Below are positions 29,201 to 41,200 of a DNA stretch of 64,000 bases, in pieces. Position 1 is the first letter of the stretch. Each line of letters starts with the position of its first letter. A program made the position numbers and the translations under genes. The notes beneath the pieces are model-generated. The model did not search any database. It saw only the letters and a program-made list of their open reading frames with translations, and was not told where the DNA came from. Origin of the DNA: Triops longicaudatus (lineage: Eukaryota > Arthropoda > Branchiopoda > Notostraca > Triopsidae); NCBI GenBank assembly GCA_022885665.1, contig JAGQDJ010000138.1, positions 1 through 64,000 of the forward strand, read 5' to 3'.

Positions 29201-32200
29201 CCCCGGTCCAAAAAAAAAAGAAGTCATTTTCCGGTGCCGGCCTATTTGGCATGTGCCACAATGGCCAGTCCGCGCTGTAGAAAAGCAAAAGATCAAACAA
29301 GCATTCAAACGAGAGGCCTCGCATTTGTTGCAATCTTATACCCGCTGGGTCTAAAGTAACATCGTCGTTAACGTTTAAGAAACTTCGCTCATCAAATTTA
29401 CAGTGATACGCTAAACATATAGTAAAGAGAATTGTTACAAATCCTAATCCAAACAGAAACATCCCAGTTTCTTCTTTTCAGTAAGTAGTTTGTCTTAAGC
29501 AAAGGTTAATAAAAAGTAACAAAGCGCAATGCTAGTAGAGTTAACGTATTCAAATGCCACAAGGTTATCGTGCCAAAGTGGTACAAATAGGCATATACAG
29601 TCTATTTTTTTCCATAGCGGTCTACAGCTGCTCATTGGGCATAATTTAAGCAACCGGTTTTCGGGTCTGTTTGTGGCTTTTTTTTTATCCAGCATTCCAA
29701 ATCTAAATAAAAGCTAGATCATGCAAAGTTGCTGATTTGATTCCTCTGGTCGAAGAAAGCTGCTGTTACAATCGACTTGAAGCGTGTCCTGAGATTTCTA
29801 GGTCCTTTGTAAAGACACTCTTGAATTATTGTGTCCGAATTTTTAATATGTTTGTTTGTTGTGTTCATTGAGCTTTTAAAATACACTGAGTATTTTTTTT
29901 ATAACTTTAGCGAACGTAATGATTAGAAAAGTACCACCCTTTTTTCCTAAGAAAATTAAGAAAACCAGATTTTTATTAGTTTCTCAATTTATTTTCACTC
30001 ATTTTAGTGCGTTTTGTAAGGCTGCTTACCGTTATTTGACCATATTTTGTAGCTTCAACGTACCTTTTATTGCTTTTATTGCGATGCCCTGATTTTTTTT
30101 TTATTTTGCGTCACGTTACAATAGAGTCTCTTTTGTATTTAACGTACAGCGTATCCAGTTTCTTTTCTTTTTACATTTTTCACATTTATAAGTTTTTTTT
30201 TTTTCTCTTTATATTGACTATATCCATTCGTGTACTTTACAGTTTGGTTAATTTACTTTCCTTGGCATATTTTAATACAGAGACCTCAAGAGCTGCAAGA
30301 TTTCATGAAACGCGTGGAAGAAGGCATTCGGACGACAAGCTCGGTGAATGAGCCTCTTGAGGAGGAGGAGAGGGCAAGGGGAGGAGATTTCCAAGAAGAT
30401 GACGATGGAGACCAACGGCCTGAAAGGATAACATTTGACCTTCCAGCTGACGGCATCCAATTAGACGCGATGACGCAAACCTCGCCGACCTCTTTGTCGC
30501 GAAGTTCGAGTTTTCTTTGGGTGCTCTCGGCCGACGAAACGGCTTCATTAGTAGTTCGATCTGTGAGTCCGAAAAACGAAGAATCATACCAAGATGAAGA
30601 ACGCGATGAATCAGCGACTCCCAACTCCTTATTAGTCTCGGCTGCGTTGTCCCTTTCTCGACGGTCTCTACCCGATACAGAAGTGCAAACGGACGTCAAT
30701 CTCAATACTTCCATCGGATCATCCTCCTGTCCTTCCTCATCCCTCATCTCCGGGTCTAGCGGGTTGGGCTTCGATCCCATGCGTGCTGACGAAGACATCG
30801 ATGATGCTGATTTAGCTTACATGGGAAGGAGCCGAAAATCCACGCCACAAGATGGCGTAGAGTCCGGTATAGGTACCGGCTCGCCACCACCACGTGATCG
30901 CCGACGGCGTAATCTCAAGCTCCTCCCTCCGTCCTCTACCACGGACGACACAGAAGAAAGTGACAGAAGTAGCGCATCCCATGGGGGGAACACGAACAGC
31001 AGTAATACCACCAATGGAAGCCCCAGAAAAAGCAAATTACGTCGGAAAGAAACGTGGGAAAAGCTCCGGAGACGGCAGTCCTGTAAGCGAACGCCCTCTA
31101 GTGCCAAACGATCCACAAACATCGTCGCCGATCCGGATTTCGTCGTCTGGGTGAAACGAGAAGATTTCTCACCGGACCAGGCTCTCACGAATAACTGCAA
31201 TAATAACAATAATAATCGGATTTGTCATAAGCCTCCGGCGCCCAGTAGTCCGATTTGCTCGGAATGGCAGAAGAATCATCGAAACAGTAGCAATAATAGT
31301 CAGACCATTCCCAGGAACAAGAATGTGGGTTGGGGACTGAAAGCTGATCAAGCGGAATCGAGTCAGAGTACTCCCAGTAACACCTACAAGCGAAGGGATT
31401 TTTCTCCGCCTCTATCAAGTCCTGCATCTTCCACGGCTTCTTCGGCTACCACACCCCATTCCATTAAATCGGCCTTACAGGCAGTACTTTCCTTGGAGTT
31501 GGGTACCAGCCACAAATCTTCGTCGGCACCGGCCCTGAAACCGACCATCGAGACTCCGCCGTCGCCCAGGGAAAAACTAGGCAAGCTGTACAAGGTTGGT
31601 AGTGGCAGCAATAATCAGGGCAATAATAAGAAGAAGAATCCCGTGCATTTTCTTGGTTCCAGTTCGGCATCGTCCACGCCGACGGATCCACATGTCACCA
31701 TGGAGGTAAAATTAATAAGAACATAATTAGTTACATGCTAATATGTGTATTAACCTATAACAAAGGCTCATTTTATGTAAGACAAGACTAACGAGAATAT
31801 TTTTTTACCGAATAGGCAACCCTGTCAGCTGCAAGATCACATTCCGAATCGGCTTTTGCTGGTAAGATGACATAGCATATTTCTTTTTTCCTTTGCATGG
31901 GAAGACTTTTTGTTATTGAAGATGTAATGCTGAAGTATTAAGGATCACTGTGCATTGCAGTGGCGTTGGCGTATCTAGGGTCAACGGCGCCCAGAGCAAA
32001 TGAATTAAAGGCTCTCACCTCCCAAGTCTAACGCACACATGGAGAGTTTTTCTTTTCTGGATCAAAATTATGTTGCAAATATCAAATTAGTAACTACCAC
32101 TGCAAATTATGTGCATAAAGCACTGGCACTCCCGTACTCAGGGGTATAGGGGTTTCATCTCCCTCCCCCACGAAATGTTAACTTTATATTGGTAAGCACA

Positions 32201-35200
32201 GGCGACTATAAAGTGTCCAAAATAATCGTTTTTAACACATTTGGTTACGTCTTGCAATTAAAGGTGCAGTTTAATCCTCGAAGTAAAACGTACTGCTATC
32301 TTTTTTTTTTCGTATCGAAACCTTTACACTGGGTCACTTAACTCTTCTGTTGCTTTGTTCTTGGAATCTTTCGCTCTCTCACTTGTGGCTAAACTAAGTT
32401 TCTTAGCCCCCCCTGTGCCACTATATCCCCTTGTCCCCAGTCGCGGATTTTTATAGGCGCGTCTTTCGGAACAGGAAGGAGAAAACCGGAATCAAAATGT
32501 GCTAACTATTCCTGAAGCTCCTGACGAACCAGACATTTTTTCTACCACCTAACAACAGAAAGCTTAACAAAACTCATATAGAGAGCAAATTAGGATAAAG
32601 AGCATGAAAAACAAAATTGCTTGCCATGAAAATGGCGTCCCTTGAACATGGCGCCCAGGGCACGCGCCCTTCTCGTCACACCCTAGATACGCCAGAGCTG
32701 CATTGAAAAGTGTAAAAAGGGCGAAATAGAGAAAAGGGATGAATTTTTGGAAAAAGAAGGCAATTTAAAGTGATTGCGCCAAACAAGTTGCACCTTTAGG
32801 GCTCAAAGAGGCTCTAAATAACGAAAAGTGAATTAAGAAAAATCGAGAAAATTCGGAATTATCGATTCTCGGAGAGCAAGGTTGGGTTTCATTGGAAAAG
32901 AAGCGTTTTTTTTTTTTCGTTTACTGTGACAACTTTTGACGTCTTCCCTTCTACGGACACCTCGAGTCCATCGGGCTTGAGGAAATTGGAATATTTCCAG
33001 AGATTTTTGGTCTGCCTATCCTTTTGAGTTTTCCCATTTTACGAATTCGATATCTGTTTTCGTACGAAGAAAAAAGTCTCATGAGAGTCTCCTAGTTCTG
33101 TTTCTTTTTTTCTGGACAAAAAGAGTTGAAGAGTTGGACGCAGTAAAAAAAAAGAAAGTCGGCGCGTGGTGTTGCTATCGGGTTACTGTTTTCTTCTCCT
33201 GCTAACAGCACTTTTGTAGTGAATTTTTTTTATTTAAAAAATCCGCCTCTTTTGGATGAAAAGCAAGATTGGAAGTATTTTCAGTGAAAGAAATGTACCA
33301 AAGTTTATTTTGTCCTTTTAGTCGAGAGTTTTAATAGGATTTCGTGTTTGCCTTTTAAGGAAAATTGAGCCCACCCTTCAAAGGGAGATGAGATATCTTT
33401 GGGTTATGAGACGAGTAGGGAAAACAGTCTAGCGAAATGTGATTCTTATTACGATGATTCTTGCGCGTGGTGATGACGTCAGACGCCCTGCACTTTGTGG
33501 GTCTTTAATTGTGATCCATTATAAGTACCATATCACCCTGTGAGCATTTATTGTGGCTTGGAAACGTTATTGCAGATGTACGTGCGTGGTAATTATAAAC
33601 CCGCACTGTAGAACCGTTTTGGTGATCTATAATCGCCAAAACGATGGAAAATCTTAGCGACATCATGTTGGCCGTTAAACCAGATTTAAATGGAAGACAA
33701 GCCATGCAGTTCCCAGTTGAGACCGTTTTTCTGTTAAAGGCATCGTGTATTTACGTAAGGTATTAATTTGTAATATATGTTCCTATTGTATTTCACCTAG
33801 GAATGGTAACAAGACCCCGTGTTCGCATTAAACGGTTGCTAGGATGAGATAATGAATTTCTGAGGTATTTGGGCATCATTGAGTCACCGTGATCGAGTTG
33901 CTTGGGTAGAAAAATTAACTGTCTTATTTCAAGCTTGATTGAAATCTTTGCTAGGTGCTCTTTTTCCATTTAAGACTTAGTTAAAGCCAATAAATTTCAC
34001 ACGGAAGGAAACGGCCGAAAAAGCAGCGGCATCAAGGCGCCGGCGTAAACCGCGAACAGCAGCGGTTTTGAATTATGTTCAGTTTTCACTTTCTTTTTCG
34101 GTTTATATTTTTACATTCTTAGACTAGGAGCTTAAAAACATTCGGAGGTAGTAAAAGTGTTCCTCTAATTTTCCCTTTGCTGTGTCGGAACAACGTTTGA
34201 CATGAGTACTTTATTAACAACAGTTCAAACGCAATTCTTCTCATTGTGCTGTCTAACGAAGAAGTTTATCAATATTACACGTCAGTTCAGGATGTGAAAA
34301 GATACTCTTAGTTCTGAATTTCGTAAAAGAATGTATTCGTTTTCGGGGGTAACGTGTAAGGTTATTTGTAGCTTACACGTGGTCAAAAACCGTTGAGCTT
34401 TTGTTCGGGATAGGTCGAAAGCCGTTCGCGTGACATGATCTAATGTAAGGGCCATTATGTAGACGTAGAGAAACTCATTTAGCTACGCAGTAAGTATCTT
34501 TTAAATTATGATTTCAAGGATAACAGTTGACAAACCTTTCAGAAGTAATCGTGTGAATAGGTTATTGATAAGCAAAAAATCAGTTTTGCATTAATTCTCA
34601 TTAATCTTGCTGCGGGAAGGAAACTAATATTTCTGCACGCCCTTTGAAGTCGCCGTATTGGGCACTGATTTCAATAAACCTGAAAATCAGTTCTTGATAG
34701 TCTCGGAAAACCTGAGAATCATTGATGGTTGTCTTCATATCTGAACTGTTTTGTTCGGCAAGTTTGGAAAGCTGTATGAAGAAGGTATAGGAATAGAACG
34801 TTAGGTAGCGGCAGGTTTAAATGTAGCCGACGTGCTAGGACCTGAACAGCACTCGAAAGTTGTGGAAAGTTGGCTGTAATTGCACTGAAATGAGAAGGTC
34901 AGTAACAGTAACCAATGTGTTATAAGCAACAACAAGAAAGCTATGAAAAAGTTCCTTGCAACCTTTTGAATTTCGTGGGTAGTTTTCGTTTAACTGGCTG
35001 TGGGAAAAGTCTCCTGGATCTTGTCAAAAATATCTGAACCAATCAGACCGACCTTACCTTGAAAAATTATAGAACCCGATCGAATTTTATCTCGGAAAAT
35101 ACCGATGCAATGATCCTTGGGTGGGAAAATATTATTATTGACTGTTGCGATTGAAAGTCGAATATTTATTAAAGACTTTTATTTAAAATCGATATAATGA

Positions 35201-38200
35201 TCATGTATATCAATATGTAGTTTTACATAGACATAATAATCGATCATCAGTTATATCGATAAAATTTTACCAAGTAAGTGAAATCGTCGGATCTTAGATA
35301 GGATCTGATCTAAAATTTTCTCAATCCGTGCCGTAATCTTTATGAATTATCGAACGACCAGATCGGCAGAAATTGACCAATGATCTAAGGGATCCTGCGC
35401 GGCTGAAAAAACAAGATCCAGAACAATTTATAGCAAGCAATATTTCGTTGTTGATTACCTAACATGGTAACATTTCTTTCAGCTCTGGTTATTTTATTTA
35501 GCTATCATACCTACACCATACTCATGTCGGAGTCAGTTTCTCATCTTACTAATGGTAAGAATGAATGAGACGGATAGGTCACGTACAATACCGTACGTGA
35601 CGTTTTTAACATCAACTGTCGGACGTGTAATACATTACAGTAAATCGCGACCATCCATATCTTTTCAAATTACGCAAATGCTTAATGGAATTTGCCCTGA
35701 AAGTTAAACCTAAAAATTCATTGCTTTTTAGCTTTGCCTTCAAAAATGAATGGAAATTTTAATTGTTGTATGACGTTACAGTGCGTAATAATATTTCTTC
35801 CGCATTTTGCAGAAATGTAGACAGTAACTAGAGAAAAGCCAGTACAACAATCGGTCTTACTTGATTTATGACAAGTACATTAAAACTAAATACGTATGTC
35901 TATTGAGAATAAATTGAGGAACATTTCATTGTTATTTTTCGTTTATGTGCTTTTTTTTCCTTTCCTTTTTCTGTTTCGAACCTTTGACGTCATTATTTGG
36001 TACGTGGAACGCTAAAGAAAGGAAGTTTAGGTAGTAAGAGGGGAAAAAAGAGAACAGCCCGGGACAAAACTGTCGAATGTTAGTTTATTTTGAAGTCGAA
36101 GAAAAAGACGAAGGAAAAAAGATTTTGGTCTTCTTACCAACAAGCCAAATGGCTCTATTGCTGTGTTATGTGTGCGAGTAACTCACGGGCCACTTTTGGC
36201 AAATGGACAGCTAATTATAGCGCCACTAAAGCATTTCAAAAGCTTTTCCATTACAACATCCCCCCCATCCCCGTCTTCGAGAGAACCACCCACCGGTAAA
36301 AACGTGCTGTTCTTATTCCAAAACTCACCTAAGGTGTCACAATTAGAACGCACAGGTGCCAAATTTCGTGAGAGAATTTCTCGCATCGGTTTTCACCTGC
36401 AAACATTGTCTCGCCCCGGGAGTTTTTCCCTGCTCTAAAAACTTTCCTTAATTGTAGACTGCTGAACTCTCGAGCTCGTTTGACGTTAGCACGTCCAACG
36501 AGCGTCGTATGAATTGGAAATCCCTACGAGTTCTGTAAATGCGCAAGCGCTTGTTCTCATCAGCCGCTAAGTTGCTCGTTGCAAAAGGTGCCCTCGACAC
36601 CTTATATGATTTCAGTTCTTGTCGATGCTTTGCACGCTGTCGAACATAAAAAGGATTGGAAATTAACAGCATACATCAGTTTTGATCTATTAAGGAAATA
36701 GTTTTTGCGTGAAGTTGATAAAAATGCTTTTGTTTAAACTTCGTGCGTTTCGAAAACGAACTTCGTTGTTGTCCATATTCAAACGTTGAAGACATAGAAA
36801 GTTTCAAAAGTTCGAACTCCGAAGAAGGATGTCTCACGAAATGACCGTAATTGCCAATCCCCCATTGGTCCGTAGTTGGTCGGAACGCTTAAAACGAGCC
36901 GATACGTCTGTCGAACGCGTTTGGAACAGTTTAAGGCGCGTTCGAATTGCAGGTGTTGTAAATTTCAAAGAAATCTTCTTTATTTTTCCATTTTTATTTT
37001 GCTAAGTTGTTGTGTTACTTATGTTGATGATTATGCCAGTCAACTTAATAAAATATTTATCTATTATACTATATTTTAATATTTCTTTTATTTAATGGTT
37101 GTGTTTGGATATTGTACATTTTATGCTCACTTTTTCATTTTTCGCTGTTTTCATGGCAAAGCAATTTCGATAGTTGTCAGTTGTAGTAGTTCTGCTTAAT
37201 TAGTTTCTTTGTGTCTTTGGGGAACTTTGCAGAGGTACAAAAATAAAAGTTTAGTATGTGCGGAAATAAATGTAGACGCGTGATTAAGTCGTAAAACGCG
37301 GAAACCTAGTAGTGGAAGGCTTTCGTGAAGGTAAAAAAGGGACGATAAGGGAGAGAACGATGCAAAAGGGGAATATTTAAATTGACCTTGTTATAACAAG
37401 ATCGTTAGAGCATAATTGGGGCTAAACAGACCTTTAGAATCTGTATATCTCAGCACTTTTTTTTACGTTAGGCAACGGTACGCGCGCATTTTGCTGAAGC
37501 AGGTCTGGTGTTTCTCGTACATTTTTTTTTTACGCTTTCGGTTCCTCGCTTCCCAAGTTAGAGTCAAGTGGGGCTTTGATAAGAAAGTACGTATATATAA
37601 CCCGTATAGCAGCTCCTTCATGTAATTTTACGTGTTTTTCGGAGCTTATAAAAATGATGTTTCATAGTTGAGTGAAAAAATTTGGGAAATGTCAAAAGAA
37701 ACTTGCCTAAATCAGGAAGCAAGATTTCCCATTGGCTGCAAAAGTGAAAGTTTTGCACACTATAATTAATCTTAACTTTGAGGGAAATTGTGTTTATTCG
37801 AGAATAAGTTCATGAGCCGAAGGGCTGAGAGTTGTAGAATTGCTGTTAATTAAAGTTCATTTAAATGCAAGTGTGCTGAGAGCTTTTCAATGGTCTTCCT
37901 ACAGCTGGAAGGGATTTGAGGGTTGAGGGACGCAAAATAACGTCTGGAGGAAAAAAGAGTTGAAGGGAAAGACATGAAGAGTGAAAGAGGAGAAAGCGAA
38001 AAGGAAAGGATTTGAGTTTAGGTACCGACCACGAACGAGTCAAGGAAAAGTTTTTCTAGTCGGACTTGGTGCTTTATCGAGGAGAGAAGTGGAGCTTTTA
38101 TTCCACTAAACGAGCCAGAACCACTTTTGGTGTGCGTAAAACAGTGAAATCAAGGATAAAAAAGGCTTTCGTGTAATTAAAAGTGGGAGCTTCGTTACGC

Positions 38201-41200
38201 GAGGTTAGTTAATTAACCTTTTATAGCCCAATTCCAATAAGAAGCGTCATTAGGGATGTTTGTACTTCTTTCCCTTTCAAAAAAGTTCTTTGTTGTCTAG
38301 TTCGTAGGATTTGCGCGTTTTTTTCAAACTCGTCGGTTAATTGAAAACTAGTTACGGTGCTTGGTTTTCAGATTGTGAAATTGAAAGCGTTCATGTCATC
38401 GAATGCCTGCAATTAGAGACCGTTGCTCATTTGGCAGGCATTTTCTTTCACTGATTTTTTTCATTAAGTTTCGTTTCTTTTAGCTCTGTTTTCTTTTGAA
38501 TAGAAAATGTCAAAGGTTGACCTCGTTTTATATATATGAAATATTTCGGATTTACGTAAAAGAAAAACGATGTAAAAAGTAAATTGAACTTTTGACAGCT
38601 ATTGAAAGTGCGACAGTGCCTTTACTATTAACACGCACATTGCAGATTTCTCCTTATTTTGCGGTAGTTCTCATATTTGGAGCGTAAAAGCTGCGAATGC
38701 TTAGTAATGTAATATACTCAATGCGTCAACCTTATTAGCTTTTATTTGATTTTTTAACCTTTTTAAAAATCATATTTATTTCAGTAGTTTGACTACACGT
38801 TAAAGAAACGATTTAGTTGGAAATCTTTTTATTCAATTTATAGTTCGTCTGACAGTTATAACTTTTTTATGTTTTGGAACAAACGGCGATGATTTTGTAG
38901 AGCTCAGACGTGCGTCAAGTATGGCTAAGTTGAAATACGTAGTACTATAGGCTTCTTTGATGATTATTCCTTGCAACATAACTAACGGGTGGTGAGCAAG
39001 CCGAGGACATGAGATCATTTCTTGTTAACCCACTCTTGTTTTGCGTAAAGAGATTTCCAGAAAAGGAAAGTGTTTGTTGACTCTTTGGTTTCATATTCCT
39101 TGAACAAATTTCCGGAAACTTAACGGGGGATTCTCCCATACGGAACTCTACTTGACCTTGTTGGGCCTCTCCTCCCCTGAGAGGCGAAGAAGGTGCTCGA
39201 CGTGAAATTCTAGGTCAGACCCGTAGGTCGGAAGTTGACCTTACTGGGCACGTTCTCGTGGGTGGGCTTACCGTTTTACCGTTTTAATGGGGGGGGGGGG
39301 GTCAAGCGCAAACAAAACGATTGATGGTTTCAAGTATAATTTTGACAGATCGAGCCGTCTTATCCTGAATTTTCTGCCCACCCAAGTCATATAGAGGGTA
39401 GGCAGGGTGCAATTATTCGTGCAATACAGCCATTGTGGTTTGTTTTCGGAATGTAAAAGGGTACTACAGAAGTCATTTGTGATGGTAAACAAGGTTTTTT
39501 GAATGTAAAATGGCTAGAATTCTATTTAAACAAAGTAATGGAGATCCTGTCAGCATTCCAAAGTCTTCCGTACCTGCGTTTTTGTTTTTTCCAAGGCCTA
39601 AAAATTTCCTTTGTGGTAAAGCATTGAAACGGATTAAGAAACAAAGGCTTCCTTTTGTACCCTGTTCTAAGACGGAAGCAAATTGGAACAAAAGAGAACG
39701 TAGAGCATACTCACATGCATAACATACTAGGTAGTTAAAGGAAATAAGTTTCTCATTGTTTTGTTCTGGTTTATTTCGCAGAAATTGAAGCAGCTGAAGC
39801 TTGTCGATGGTTACGCGCGGCCGGATTCCCGCAATATGCCCAAATGTATGAAGGTAAGTTGGGTACTGAAAGAGAAAATCGATGGGAAGTTATGGAAAAG
39901 GGTAGTAAAGCCTTGTTTAAAAGGCTCTTTGAGTTTTGTTAGGCGTGTAATGAGCTCTTTTACCTGGAACATTCATTATTTCAGTCGCAAGTAGTTTGTT
40001 TCTTTAATAGTCACAACTTAAATTGAACTTGTCTTTAAAATTTGTCTTTGCTACATTCTCTATTTCTTCCTCTTCTTCGTTTTACACCATTATTATTACT
40101 TTTAATAATGTATTAGAGATAGTAGTGTATTTTGTGTATTTACTCATGCAATTATATATCTTTCCTTTTGTTCCAGAGTTCCAGTTTCCGCTGGATTTAA
40201 CTAGCGTGCGACGTGATCATGCGTTCCTAGACGTTGATTCCTTACAAGCGCTCTACCGGCGTTTAACAGCGTTAAACCGAGCAGCGAAGATGCGATTGGA
40301 TGCTGCACCTCGCAAACAAGTGGACGATTCGGATGACGAGGAGACGCAATGCGCGTTGAGTGAGAACTGGACCTTTGAACGGGATTCGAGACGTTGGTCA
40401 CGAGTGGTGTTGGGGGGGTTAGGGCTGGGATTGGGTGCCGACAAAAGTGAAGAGCCCGAAATGCTTTACGCGGGGGAAATTCCCAAACTGGAATTTGATT
40501 TAGACCCAGAAGATAGCACCACACTGCCCTCGTTAGTGGTGGAAACTACCGGAGGCGCAGAAGTGGATCCTGTCATTGCAGCTAGTTTCCGGCGGTCGAG
40601 TTCGGAAAGGTGGAAAAATGGCGCGCGGAGTTTATTAAAACGGATGGGAAGTTTGCGTTCACGGAGTAGGAAACGTCCGCCAATCAATCAGTTTTTGACC
40701 ATTGCGGGTACGAACAATGCCAACGGCGAAGCGCTGACGATTGGCAGTCCGCAAGTACTGGACGTACCAGCTATGCAAGAACGAATGAAAGTTTTGAACT
40801 GTGTCGAGCTTTCCGCTCCAAATTCGCTGTCTTCGACGCCGTCACCGGATTTGAGGACCAAGAAAGTCGTGAAACAGATTTTCTTGCAGCACGAGTTGCC
40901 GTTGTCCGACTCGGAATGCGTGACCTTCTCGCCGACCAGGTACCGCGACGCGAACTGCAATGAGAGCAGCGATTTGGGGGAGTTCCAGGGCGGGAAATGG
41001 AGAAAAAGCCAACGAGCTGCAAGGAGAGATCGATCTTGGGATTCCAGTCGAGGGATGGGTTTGAATACTTCGGGATTAAGTACTAGCACAACAAGCAGCC
41101 ACTCGTCGCCCCATAAACGCACCGCACTAAGGAGACAGCGCTCGTTAAACGAGGGGAAAGAAAGCAAATCTTTCCGCGAAAGACTTCACCTTAACTTCAA

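Larger units (their letters stand above)
31862..39781 (+). other. RhoGAP intron 4 (7.9 kb) with mobile element and alternative exon
   Basis: The intron begins GTAAGA directly after the 46-base exon 4 and ends TTTCGCAG before the SAM exon. It holds a terminal-inverted-repeat element at 31958-32698, a GATC-dense patch at 35017-35418, the alternative first exon at 36829-36952, two TGACGTCA octamers (33474, 35985) and a run of 13 G at 39289-39301. I saw no other gene in it. Confidence 0.75.

Noticed and set aside
30286..31691. Several minus-strand open frames opposite RhoGAP exon 3
   Set aside because: Shadow frames of a Ser-rich coding exon; the plus strand carries the phase-consistent exon.
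33642..33770. Short ATG open frame (MENLSDIMLAVKPDL...) ending near a GTAAGG in RhoGAP intron 4
   Set aside because: The protein looks plausible, but the donor phase (0) does not fit the downstream SAM exon (needs phase 1), so it cannot be a first exon of that gene.
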